Assembly: GCA_021234155.1 (NCBI GenBank) | Contig: JAJEKV010000005.1 | Span: forward strand, 22,023,584-22,087,583 | Direction: 5' to 3' | Length of the DNA: 64,000 bases | From: Isoetes taiwanensis | Taxonomy: Eukaryota; Streptophyta; Lycopodiopsida; Isoetales; Isoetaceae | The notes under the pieces: model-generated | The model's input: only the letters and a program-made list of their open reading frames with translations | What the model was told of the DNA's origin: nothing | Databases searched by the model: none | Shown here: positions 1-11,738 of the stretch, piece after piece | How the letters are laid out: every line of letters begins with the position of its first letter | Numbering within the stretch: the first letter of the stretch is position 1 | Position numbers and translations under genes: made by a program

Positions 1-31
1 GTGCAAACAGGGGTATGAAAATTAGGAAAAA

Positions 32-549
32 ATGTCGGAAATTCCTTCATCTACACCATCGTCCTCCACCAGTAATACACTAGTTTTTTCCCTTTTGATG
101 TGTATTGCGATCTGTATAATTGTCGGAGCTCTGGGATGCTGCACTTTCCTCGTTAGTTGCTGCACAGCACGAGAATCGCCCTTGGTTAGGAGGAGGAGGA
201 GCATCAGAGTGCTTTTTCCTGCATGAATGGGGCTGTACAAATCATTGTTGGATTTCTTTGCCGGTATTGAAGTGAAAAAGGCGAAGAATTGGGTCTGGAA
301 TGTGCGGTTTGTTTGAGCGAATTTAGAACATGGGAACAGGGCAGGATTTTGCCAAATTGCAGCTATAGCTTCCACACTCAATGCATTCACGCATGGTTTG
401 AGTCTCATGCTACTTGCCCTTTGTGCCGGTGTAATGTTTCAGTGGATAAATCAGAGGAAAAGCCTCTCAATTCCGACACTGCGGTGTGCGAGAAGACTCC
501 TATGTCGCGGCGAGAGGTAAAATACACAGTTGTAGTTGTCCCGAGCTAG
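32..549 (+). pseudogene. Broken RING-H2 (ATL-like) E3 ubiquitin ligase gene, copy A
   Basis: ATL proteins are plant E3 ligases with an N-terminal membrane anchor and a C-terminal RING-H2 domain. Reading from the ATG at 32 gives a Ser/Thr-rich start, then a hydrophobic segment (about residues 17-43) and a basic patch (VRRRRS), the usual ATL order. A TGA then ends this frame at about 226. The RING part resumes in another frame from about 289 with GLECAVCLSEF, the HTQCIHAWF core and CPLC, and ends at the TAG at 549. The GLD-like stretch between them (about 230-288) carries an in-frame TGA. The first zinc-binding histidine of the C-x-H-x2-H core is tyrosine (PNCSYSFHTQC), and copy B shares this. 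So it is probably non-functional even if the frame breaks are sequencing errors. The ATL class is clear; the subfamily is not. Confidence 0.8.
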
Positions 550-1384
550 AGGCTCTAGCTCAATGCGAAACGCGTCGCGACCAAAATATCCTTCTTTATT
601 TCCCATAGCTCCTGATCTAAAAGCTTAGATTCCCAGCTCAAATTCTAGCGCTTGAAATCGCTCTATCTGTCAGGTTATTCACATGGTCGTGGTTTAAGCA
701 TCCACGCCCGCGATGGAGATTACAAATGAACAAACCAAGGTGGCCTTAGGAGCTCGTGTGTCAAATCTACGCTTGTTCTTGCGAATCGAGCTTCATAAGA
801 GTTTCATCCTTTGAATCCAAGCTCCATAAGTTGTACTGGAGGAAGAACAGGGGCACGCCTTCAGATCTGTTTTTGATCCGCCATAATGCATCAGAAAGCT
901 AAAATCAATGCAATAAATGCCATCAATGCAACGTGTCATGGCCTCCTAATTTTTAAGGAACAAAATAGAGGAGAACAGAAATAGACACTGCATTAGATAG
1001 GAAGGAAAAATCATAAGTTATGCTCATTTACATTCTTTTTTTAACACGTTTTTAAATACACTAATTAGTGATGATTCTAACTCCATTTTAATCAATTCCG
1101 TTGGATAGGCTCTTAATCTCACCTATAAGTTTCATGAAGGGTACTTTTTCAGTTGATTGATTATAAAGAAGTTATTGCCATTTGAGCCAAATACCTTGTT
1201 TCTAGGAGTATTTTAGAATATCTCTAAACTTGAGGGGTATATTTGACATTTTTCCTTGATAGAGTATCCTCTTCTCTGTTATACACTCACCATCTTCATT
1301 AGAGATTGTTGGATTTCCTAACGAATCTTATCTATTTTTTAGTTGCTCGAAGGGGCAAATCCTTTTCTGATAGTGTAACATTGC
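550..1384. other. 3' flank of the RING remnant, no gene seen
   Basis: AT-rich sequence after the RING-H2 remnant, conserved in copy B (28157-28990). No coding frame, RNA gene or mobile-element signature was recognised. It could include the 3' UTR of the ancestral ATL gene. Confidence 0.5.
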
Positions 1385-1590
1385 GGGCTAGGAATATCCT
1401 CTAGATTTGCATGTCAAGGACAGGTCGCATGGTGTACGCAATATTTTTGAACCACCGTTCTCATTTTTTTGCTTCATGGGGGCTAGGAATATCCTCTAGA
1501 TTTTCAAGTTAGGGACAGGTCATATGGTGTACACAATAATTTTGAACCATCGTTCTCTTTATTTTTGGTTCATCTATTCTTAGTTTTTAC
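1385..1590. repeat. Imperfect direct repeat, about 103-bp unit
   Basis: Two adjacent units begin with GGGCTAGGAATATCCTCTAG (1385 and about 1489) and continue in parallel through 'catggtgta', 'ttttgaacca' and 'gttctc'. The same pair is present in copy B at about 28995-29190, so it predates the duplication. It lies just upstream of the recognisable part of the outer LINE. Confidence 0.75.
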
Positions 1591-1599
1591 CCCTCGACA

Positions 1600-4500
1600 A
1601 TTGAATTGGCTTGGCGGTGACGGATTGGACATTAAGTAGGTAAGCCTACCTTTTAGGAATAGCCCGACAAGCATGGGGAAAAGAAATGTGCTTGAAATAT
1701 TATGGTTTCATCAAGTTCAAATTGTGGAGAATTCTCATTAGTAAAGATGATTCTCACGGTGTTCTTTGGTGCGATCAATTATGCATTGTCTTCCATTTCA
1801 TAAGACCACCTTTCTTGGGCTTTGCTTTATCATATACATTCGTATCCTAATGCTTCTCTCTTTCTAAAAGGGTTGCTTGTTGCTTGGGACACTGTCATGT
1901 CTCTTTTTCATATCAATCCTGAGGCTTGTCTTGGTTGTCTACTTCATCTTTGGTGGATTCCTTTGCAAGACATTCACGAAAATGTGCCTCTAAGTGTTGT
2001 TGTTCATCCAAAGACATACTTGGCGATGGGCCGGCAGTATAAGCACTATTGCAGCTTGGTATGAGTGCAGTCATCTCATGTCATGGGAATCATTTAGAAC
2101 AAAATTCTTGTTGTACAAATGGGATAGAGTAATTTGGACTCGTATTCTTTGCATTGTTACCCCAGAATTCTAGCCCACGAATTGAAGTAATTGTATGGGG
2201 GTGCAGCCATCGGGAATTATCAAGCCAAGGCACTTTGTTTCTTACGTATATAAATTGTACGCATTACGAAATCTTGCCCATTTGTCTAATAGATGGCATC
2301 TTCAGGTTCCTTAGCCACAATGGAAAAGTGTTTGGACAAAAGTGTTTGGACATGGGTATGGGATAAGTTGCTTCATCCCAAAGTGGCAGTTTTGTGGTGG
2401 CAAGTGTTCCATAGATTCCTCAGAGTCAACAGGCTAGTCCATAAAATTGATAATTGAATTTCAGAGCTTTGTCCTTTATGTAAGCAAAGGGTTGAGAGTA
2501 TTGAGCATTGTTCCTTCTTGTGTGTGGCCCGGCCGGACATGATCTTGGTTGTTAACCATATTTGCATGTCTCGATCTAGCCCGACAAGTTTTTTTTTTTT
2601 TGGAAGGATATAAGAATATATTAAACCATTAGAATGTGATCAAGCACAATGATAAGTGTGGTGCTAAGAAATGAAAGAGCCCATCATGATCCACAATGCG
2701 TAGGAATGTCGACCAAATTTCCGCTTAAGCGTGCGGACAAGCTTGGAGACTTGGTAAGCTGCCACAACTTATGCCTCAAGATCGGAACCAGCGAAAAGGG
2801 CTAAACCTTTGCATTACGAAAGACCTTGGCTCTCTGTCTTTTCCAAAGCCATAAAAGCCAAGCTCTGCATAAATGAAGCTTGTCGGCAGCCCTTTGCCCC
2901 ACTGCTAGGAAGGACTCCCAAGAGAATCTTCTAAGCGCATAGTGAAGTCCCAAAAGGGGCTCTCACCCGGGACCAAAGCTGCCCCTACCTCGTGCATAGG
3001 ACAAAGCGGTGCTCAATGGTCTCGCGTCGCCTCCCACATAAAGGGCATGTTTCCGCTACGAGGCTTGAACACGTGGACTCGGACATTCACCACGAGGGCT
3101 ACGGTGCAAGATCGCCACAAAAGTGCAGTTTTAGGAGGAGGCAATGTATTCCATGCCCACTTCCATATGGCGGGCAGTTACTCCTGGAAGCTTAAAAGCG
3201 ACCACTTATCCGAAAGCGACAGCGTGTCTGGCGCTAGGAGCCCATAAGCCGATGCTACAAACTAAGATGCATCAAGTCCACTATCGACTTCCAAAGCGAT
3301 TGACTTGAGAAGACAAGCTGCAATGGAATAGCATTGGCAATTACGGCCCAAGTCAGGTATGTCCCACCGTAGAAGGCCAAATCTCTCCCTAAAAACTCCC
3401 ACGGCTAGATGACCCTCCCAATACCGATCCGCGGATAGATGTTACCCTGCGGCAATCCATGTTTGAGTACACAGGTGTAGGGAAGAGGCCAAGGGAGATC
3501 ACCGAGAGTCTAAGGGTACCCGGAGAAAGGCGATGAGGCTACCATACACTGCTAGGGTCCCTTTGAAAAGAACTTTGACCACCTTCGGGCCCCGGAGATC
3601 CTTAAGAAAAGCGAAGCATGGGGGAATGGCCACAAATCCTCAAAGCAGCCCCGACAAGCTGGTAGGAATAGGCTGGCTTCCTAAACACAATAGGTAATGT
3701 GGCGGTATTGCCATGAGAGCCAAACACAGGGATTGTTGCTCCTGCAACAAGCTGCCGGATAATTCGACACGGAGAACCTTATGCAATGATACATCAAGCA
3801 TACCCAAGCCCCTGCACATGCGAGATGCACACACTTCCACGGCGACCTTCCTTTGTAGCCCCTCCTCATTCCCTCCCCAAACAAAATTGCGAATAGTGTC
3901 ATCCAACTCCTTAACCACACTTTTACGGCACAAGTATGCGGGAGGCAGCGTAAACATGAGTGCTTCTGAGCGGCAGCTATCGAGAATCCTACCAGCCATG
4001 GTGAGTTTACTTCCCCTCCACCAATTCAAATCTTTGCTTAAGATTACGTAATGTCTCAGCCCAAATTGCCCTAGCATTAATGTCCAAGCCAAATGGTATT
4101 CCCTAACAGTTTGGCGGTTGTGTAATGGCGGTGTTAGAGCCGAGGCCCGACTCAACCCGCGGGAGGAGGTTCCTCTAGTACCCACATGGCGAGCACACCC
4201 GACCCGGTTAAGCAAGCATCTCGAAGCTAAAGAAAAGGCATCAAAATATTCTTGGTTGCACGGAGATTGGACTCATCTGCATGAAGAAGAGGAATGTATC
4301 ATCCGCAAATTGTTTTGCAAACACATTGCGACCCATCATCCATGCACGGAGACCTTGCACCACATTGTCGACAATTGCCACTGAAAAAGCTGTAGAGAGA
4401 GCTTACGCCACTATAGTGAATAGGAAGGGGGCCAGCGGACATCCACGCCTAATGCCACCGACCTGAGAGAGAAGATTGAAAGAGGTCTCACCCGACACCA

Positions 4501-5408
4501 CTGCTGTAAGCCCTAGCGGAACGCGTGCGGCTTCATAACCGTTTCCACTGAAACTAGGCCCGCGCAAAGGCACGCATCATATCTGCCAAGAAATGCCGGT
4601 GACCTTTGTCATAAGCCTTGGCAAAATCCGACAAGAAAAACAAAGGGGCTGCCTCATCCTACGAGCCCAATGCACTCCCTCAAAAGCGGCGGCGACATTA
4701 TGAAGAATATTCGTTGAGGTATAAAACGGGACTTTCTGCACTAATGGCGTGAACTAGTCTTGGCTTAAGCCTCTCGGCCAAAGCCTTAGCAATGATTTTA
4801 TACACTCTGGACAAGCGAGTAATAGGCCTCCGGTCATTGATGGTTTTAGGATGCTTACACTTGGGTATAAGTGAAATACAACTTTGTATTCATTGAGAGG
4901 GATGCATCGAGTTATTCCCCAAAGATCCACACACACTGCACCACGGGTCCCCACCCATTCCGATTACTTCTGAAAAAACTCCTTTGGTATTCCATCCAAC
5001 CCGGAACATTATTAGAGCCAGCGGTGGCATCGTCCCCAACTCCTGCCCGACAAGTTCTACAAAGCTATCTATCTGATGCATGGCACAAATGATAAAAATG
5101 AGCTTTCCATCTTGCGTGTGGCTGGCTTTTATGGTCGATCTAGAAGAAGGAAGGCTGTTTATCTTTAGCGGTATGGATACTACGGATGGGATTCTTTTTT
5201 CGGCCGACCACGAATAAAATTGTTCTTCTCTTGATCAAAGAGAAGAAAGTACCGATTGGCATACTTACCTTGATTCATTCTTATGCATGAGCGGTGGTTG
5301 TGCTTTCAGTTGGATCGGTTTGTCCCTTTGGGGTTATAATCATGTCTTTGCATTTTATGTTGTTATAATTGTGATTAGTAAATAAAGTCCTTCAAAAAAA
5401 AAAAAAAA
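1600..5408 (+). mobile_element. Outer LINE retrotransposon remnant (plus strand), copy A
   Basis: This is the 3' part of a non-LTR retrotransposon. From about 1800 it encodes degraded pieces of the region after the reverse transcriptase (for example LLVAWDTVMSLFHINPEACL). At about 2330-2530 there is a zf-RVT-type domain: LHPKVAVLWWQVFHRFLRVN followed by the zinc motif CPLCKQRVESIEHC. The element is interrupted at 2590 by a minus-strand LINE, resumes at about 5045, and ends with the polyadenylation signal AATAAA (5381) and a run of 15 A at 5394-5408. The 5' end is truncated or unrecognisable; the start given is approximate. Frames are broken, so it is dead. Confidence 0.8.
2589..5044 (-). mobile_element. 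Nested LINE retrotransposon (minus strand), copy A
   Basis: A 5'-truncated LINE inserted head-to-tail opposite to the outer LINE. Its poly(A) tail appears as a T run at 2589-2601. In minus-strand order it carries degraded reverse transcriptase, the thumb-like region with WWRGSKLTMAGRI and NFVWGG (about 4020-3860), and a C-terminal zinc-knuckle region (about 3240-2900). The target-site duplication GCCCGACAAGTT is seen at 2579-2590 and again at 5045-5056. Frames are broken in many places, more than in copy B, partly through the CAG/CTG artefacts described in the findings. Confidence 0.85.
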
Positions 5409-6975
5409 TGCCTTAAGTCTTAAAATACCCCAAGTATCTAAGACTTTTGTCTTCTGATCCAATCAAGGGGCGTAAAGACCCAATTAGCAATCCTAGAAAA
5501 GGGCAGGTGTAATCCTTTTTCCCAGGCCAAGACGAGTCAAAAGAAGGTAAGAATCATAAACATATGGACATATAATAGTAATGAGCCCATGATTATTTTA
5601 AACAACTTTTTCTTTTTCTAAAGTATGGTGAGAATATTATTCATGTATCGGATGAAATAAAGCCAAAAGACAAAAGATCAACATAATATATTTCATGGGG
5701 CAATAATTCCTTAACCAAAACAAAAACATATGTTTATAGCTGCATTGTCGAGAATAATATATCTTAAACTAAAGCAATTAAAATCGGATCCATAAAGCGT
5801 ATTTTGTGCAATTTTCAGAAATCATTAACCTTGTTTTAGAGATCACCATCTTTGAATATGAGTTGTAGAGAATATAGCTCCCATGAAATGAACTACTAAA
5901 AGAAATCACGGAGGAGGAACTCAGGTTACACCGCAATAAAACCATAAGCAATTAGCCTTTGTAGGGTAAATGCCTAGCTACTACCGGGTAAGCTATGGAG
6001 TTACTCGACAAGCGCCTTTCACCAAATTATCCTTTAGAAATAAACACATGTTAGATAGACATTACCAGATGTCTAAGTAAACAAGAAAGTATCCCAGTCT
6101 AAGTCTATTATTGGATAAACAAATCCAGATCCATATCATATCCTGCTTATGAAGAAAATTATATCTAAGTTGTCTTTGGTTTCCATATGTATGTGTGTAA
6201 CGGCTTTCACATCCATCGGATCTTTATCACGGTTATGTTAACATTTTCCTCATCACCATCCACCATGTTTTTCTGAGAATCGATCTACATGTAGCTTAAC
6301 TTTACCATTTCCTCAAGACATTAATGATCATTTTTATCTTTGCGGAAGAACATTCTATAAACTATGAGTTAAATGTTAGTTACAAATAACCAATTAGTTG
6401 TGAGTCCTTTTACAATCTTACGAACTTGTACCTTGTTCGGATCTGTCCTAAGATAACAAATAACATGTGTTTCTAACCGATCTAAGATCAAAAGCGATAA
6501 TGCATCGGACTGATTCGCATTGTTGGTCTCATTATCGACATGTTTTGTGCAAGGTGCTTCTCCTTTTGTTGATGTTTATTCAAAATATTCCCAACTTTGG
6601 GATCCACGATTTCGATCTGTTGAGGGGGGCTGTGTCGCGAGTCCGACCACTTGGGCTTCCGTTCTCATTTCCATCCTTATCTTTTCTTTGGGATGCGGAG
6701 CTTTGGTCTTGGCGGTGATGGAAATCATAAATTTTCTTTCTCTTAGCAAAATTTTGCCTTTCTTCTTCCATCTTCGATTGTTCCCTTGTTAAATCCTCCT
6801 TTCTTTCTACCCATTGGGTGGCAAATCGACCTCAAAACATCATTAGGAAATAGGCATCGGATAAGAAGAAATGAGGCTCGCACTAAGTATTTGCACGGAT
6901 AAATACAAGAAGGAACCGGCTAGGCATCTGGCGTTTGCGATTTTGAGAAAATCCATCGGCCATCAAGTTCGGTCG
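5409..6975. other. Intergenic sequence, no gene recognised
   Basis: AT-rich DNA after the outer LINE, matched by copy B (33051-34625). Short open stretches near 6467-6790 do not resemble a known family and are not kept open in copy B. Confidence 0.5.
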
Positions 6976-7430
6976 GCATCGTTGGTCTTACCGTTGATTA
7001 CATTGCCGCGTTCTGGAAAACCGTCGGAAAGGTAAACCCTAAATTTACGGAAAAGCTTTAATGGTCTTGAAAATTTTAACATAAGAAATCCATGGTCATT
7101 TTCCGACCTTGTGATATACACTTAAGCACCTTAGGGCGTCAATTAAACTCAACAAAATTCCTTTTTGTTAGAAGACCGATATTAATATCGTATTGACATA
7201 CTTGATGAGCAGTTAGCATCGTTGGTCTTTGCCATTAAAAGCGATGGAAATGCTAAACCTAAGTTCTTGGAAAAGCTTTAATGGTCTTTGCGAAGTTTTA
7301 GCTTGAGAAACCCATGGTCCATCAGACTTTATGACTTACACTTATTAAACAAAAGGAACCGTCTAGTTAAGCTCAACAAAAATCCTTTTTGTTAGAAAAG
7401 CGATATTAATATCATTCAAAAAAAAAACTA
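6976..7430. repeat. Tandem dimer, about 240-bp unit, copy A
   Basis: Two units start with GCATCGTTGGTCTT (6976 and 7216) and run in parallel: 'taaac(c)ctaa', 'ggaaaagctttaatggtctt', 'cccatggtc', 'acactta', then 'ctttttgttagaa' and 'gatattaatatc'. Copy B has the same dimer at 34626-35075. The units differ from each other much more than the two dimers do, so the tandem event is older than the large duplication. The identity of the unit is unknown. Confidence 0.85.
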
Positions 7431-10400
7431 GCAAAAAAAAGGCAGCCGGAATCTATAGAAAATGGCGGCACAAGGAAATTAGGGCAAAGTCAATATAAAT
7501 TGTATGGGAGGAGGGATAAACATGGAAAAAGGAAGCACATCATTTTATCCTAATGAGAATGCCTCCTCGGGCTGAAAAGGATGTCTCTATTAGATGCTAA
7601 AACATATCCCTTCAATAAGGATAGAAACAAATTAACAATCTTGTAAGAATTAAATGGCGGGGATAAAATAGGGCGCGTCCTTAGTAAGGGAAGTTTATCA
7701 CAATTTGTTGAAATTTGAACAAAGCCATGTTGATCTCGTGATCAATTAAAGGTGCTTGAGATGCCACAAAACTTTTAATCTTGCAACATGTAAATCAAAT
7801 TTTGGAGATATAACATTGGTCGGACTCACTATTGTTGTACAATAATGATGAAAAAAAGAAGATGCTTTTGTAGATAATTTTAAATTTTGCATTGATCACG
7901 CTTTGAGGCTTCTTAATGTCTACATTCTTTTGTTCAAATTAAAAGCCGGACCTGATCTGGCCAGTTCTAGAAACAACCAATATAATCAATATAATAGAAA
8001 ACAAAAAGGAAAAGCAAATTGTCCATGAAAACCAACTTCGCCTTGTAGATGAAATGAAAAAAGACTTGCTTTTTTCCAACTTGTTCGAAGCAGGGTTGAG
8101 ATGGCATCGGCAACACCTTAAAACAATGTCGGATAAAAGCTTCATGTCTACAATTATCCATTATGCATTTATTTGAGACTCTGTGTCCATGCACATAAGG
8201 TTGTAATTGCAACAATAACATGTTAAATGAGCAGTCGAACATGTATACTTCATACCTCAATAGTCTTAAAATAATCACAAAATTAAATGGAAAGAATTAA
8301 AGGGACCTTCCAAGGCGGACTATACATCAATAGTATAGTAAATAGAATGTTGGCCTCAATTTTTATGTAATGGGAGAATAGGCATACCACCGCAAACTAA
8401 ATGAAGAAAATAGAAGAAAATAACTAAATGAAGCCCATAGTGGATTGAACACATACCAAAATTGATTCGGACTTTAGTGCTAAACATACATAAGTTCCAA
8501 ATCTAGGAATATCATTAGAAGATTGGATGCATAACAGCCAAATTCAATGTTCACCCTCATATTTAAGTCTTTTTTAAATGGCCAAAACATCACATTATTA
8601 GTGCATTGTTCTATCGATTTGGCACTCAACAACATGTGGCGATGGAAGCATTGCTAAAATGCAATCAAGTCACCCCTCATTACGGGCGAGGTTACGCCAA
8701 TTCACATGAAGCTACTAGAAATTAGGTGTAATTAATTAGAAATCCTATCCTTGGATAGTAACACTTCCACTGTACACCACAACAAATAGTTGTCAATAAA
8801 CAAATATTGATTTTGTGATATGGCGTCAACATAATGTGGAGAAGCATTATTCTTTACTTCTCGACATAGTGAACATATCTTTTGCCTTTATTATAATGAG
8901 GCCATGCATCTGAAGGATTTGAGATACGTCGCGAGGCATCCATGGGTCAATGGGGGCAAATAGAGTACCATATAGTAAGCTTTTTATCACGTAGAGCAAA
9001 GTTGCGGCAAAGAAAGTTGTCTTTGACTCACGAAGGCTTTGGGGCCACATAGAGGTGTCTCTCGAGAAAGAGCAAGTTGAACAAAAAGGCAATCACCTTT
9101 TTTGAGTGCGCTACGGCTTCAACATATTTGATGCAAGCAAGCTTCACCATAATATCCTGCTATGTCAGTTTTAGAAGTAGTTGAAGTTCCAAAAAGAACC
9201 TCTTTTTTTAGCTAGCGGAAAAAAAGGCCACACTTTCATTTTGCAACAACTATAGATCATAGTTGAACATCCTTTTCCATGTAATGTAGCAATTTATATG
9301 ATCGAAACTATATTAAAAAAAAGTTCGAGGGAATGTATAGCAATGGTCATCGAAACAACATGAAGCATGCCGCGCTTCGCATATGCATGATGATTTACTT
9401 GGCTTCAATTCTTTGCTTCTAGAAGCGAATCTTTAATTACATGCCACCTACAATAAAACACTTTCGAGGGCTCTACACCTACCAAGGAAACAAAAGAATA
9501 AATCATCTCCTACATGAAATGCATCATGAAATGCGGGGCATATATGATCAACCTAGCTTTTGCAAGTTTTGAATATGTCATCTTTGCCGGACATCATATT
9601 TTATCAAGCATTAGCGCATATCGTTGTGCATGAGCACACACTCTCGTAAAAGCAAGATCATATCGAAAACAATATTCTATAATTGTGACATATCTAAACA
9701 ATACCTCGGTTATGCAATATTAGCTAGAAGCTGGAATTATTTACAATTGATAAAAACAAAAGCACTTACAAGCAAGATTGTTGCTATCTAGTGAGAGCTA
9801 TCTAGTGAGGTTATGTGAAGGGATGAGCAAGTGAAGGGTCATTTGAAATGGAATGTACTAGCTTTGCAACTCAAGATAAATAAATGAAGAAACTTACAAC
9901 TTGCATCGAGAATCGGACATCAATGGGATGGTAAAGAAAATGTAAGATGAAAAGTTCGGTGGAATAGAAACAATAAACTTCCATAAGCATGACACAGTAA
10001 GTTGACACGGAGAGAGAGGACCTGGTAAGTTGCATGCATTATTTCTTTGAGGCTCTTATCACGAGAGGTATAAGCCATGTACAAAAGAAACCCGGAAAGG
10101 TGAAGGCTCCATACTTTCCATCTATGCTTGAGATATTTAGCATTTATGCTAATGCAAAAAAGTTGCATGACAAATACATGCCTATAGAACAAAATCGGCC
10201 TAATCAACAACTCAAGTGTAGGTGTAAAATTCGAGAGCACTCCTTTGCAATTTATGCAGCTAGAACATACCTCAGCAAATGTGAGCTCGTCTACAAAAGC
10301 AACTCAATTCTTCCAACTTTTCAAGGCGGTTACCTTTCCAAAACTATAGAGAGAATTGTGCAAAGGGGAAGAAAGGAGGAATTAAATCGAGGAATCCACT

Positions 10401-11725
10401 AGACTTTTCGATTACAAGAACACAGCAAAACCAAAATCTGTCCATGTCATTCTTTTTGGAATTAAAGTAAAGGAAATTGAAGGCGAGAATTAGGAAATGT
10501 AAGGCTGCTTAGGTTGCCTAGCCGGACATAAGCACATCATATAAGGCTGATTTTATAATGAACTAGCTATACAATGGGCATAGAAGGGCAACTTTAAAAG
10601 CAAGTTTGGCATGGCCTGCATATCGGGCAAAGCGGTAGTGGCTTTATCATCGTGGCGATGGCAAAGCATGACCAACTGCCATCTCCACAAAGTTCTAAGC
10701 TTTTATGGGAAGATATCGAAGAGATAGCAGAGGCAGTACCACCATTAGGCTATGTTACTACAACAATTCTTGTGTTTACCGCGCCAAAGGGGCATGGTTT
10801 TAATCGCGCATCGGGTGCAAAAAGTGCGGATTCACATGGAAGACTCAAGTTTGAGTTCAGTCCTTTGTGAGACACGGATATGCCTTCATGTAACTAGCTT
10901 CTAACACTAACAAGTGCAAATTGTTTTCATACATCTACTTTTGGCGGACCCTATATGCTACCAAAATCTTTTATAATAAAAAAATTTGAACACATGTTCA
11001 CGAGGTCTCGAGGAATTCTTTTCTTCACATGAAAATGTGTATGAGAAAGTAGCTCTCATGGCTCTTCAAAGCTGGGAAGGTCTAAAGAACATTGACCATT
11101 TAGTAGAAATTTTGAAGTTGCCCCATCCATGGGTGTTTGGAGATGTGAAAAGCGGTTTCCACTGTGGATATTCAATTATTGCTGTTTGAGAAAGTGTGAG
11201 TTCCTTGCTATTCCTCTACCAATAAAGGTGGAAGGTGTGATCTAGGTTTGAGGCGAAATATTCTTTATGCCTCATAGAACACTAAGAATCATAAATTCTT
11301 TGTCCATATCGGCTGATTTCACACCTAACTAAACCAACATCGGACTAATAAATGCCATAAGGTTTTGGAGATCGATGGTTTGGTGCACAATGCTAATGCA
11401 TTTTTACCGGTATGGCTGATAATTTAGTCCACCAAAGCAACAACGATAATGCCGTAGCTTCTCAAACTTTTCTCATTTTATATTTTTTGTTGAAGAATGG
11501 GCTGAAGATTGATTTTTCTGGGTTTCAATCTTTGTCTTGGCGATGGCGGTTATTAATCATGAACTCTGTTTCACAATGTGATTGGCGGATGAGCTCTCAT
11601 GAGTTCTATTTGATTTTCTTACTTTTACTCCTATAATAGCTATAGTTCCATGAATAGACAAGTGAGCAGTAGATGGCCGATTCAAACAACTAGGATATGA
11701 GCTTTGTCACGGTGAGACATCTAGA
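7431..11725. other. Long block without recognised genes, copy A
   Basis: About 4.3 kb, matched by copy B at 35076-39372. It has scattered short open stretches (for example 10034-10402 and 10652-10870), but none has a recognisable domain, and the corresponding copy B frames shift repeatedly. No tRNA, LTR or LINE signature was seen. The last 300 bp (SLSWRWRLLIMNSVSQCDWR readable at about 11532-11590) is the best conserved stretch between copies; its meaning is unknown. Confidence 0.45.
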
Positions 11726-11738
11726 NNNNNNNNNNNNN
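11726..11738. other. Assembly gap (13 N)
   Basis: Thirteen consecutive N bases. The similarity between copies A and B runs up to this gap and stops: the sequence after it does not match what follows 39372 in copy B. Confidence 1.

Larger units (their letters stand above)
1..11725. repeat. Large segmental duplication, copy A
   Basis: The whole stretch from the window edge to the N gap is repeated in the same order and orientation from about 27618 to 39372. Landmarks found in both are the RING-H2 remnant, the LINE inside a LINE, the poly(A) tail of the outer LINE (5394-5408 and 33032-33050), the 240-bp tandem dimer and the block ending at 'ggtgagacatctaga'. The left end lies outside the window; the right end coincides with the gap at 11726. 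Differences between copies are mostly short and concentrated at CAG/CTG sites. Either a recent duplication or two haplotypes or contigs placed side by side would explain it. Confidence 0.95.

Noticed and set aside
22-408. Minus-strand open frame of 128 codons opposite the RING-H2 remnant
   Set aside because: It is the antisense shadow of the ATL-like sequence, whose RING motifs are on the plus strand.
10034-10402. Open frame of 122 codons in copy A
   Set aside because: The copy B counterpart is shifted and shorter, composition is ordinary, and no domain was recognised.
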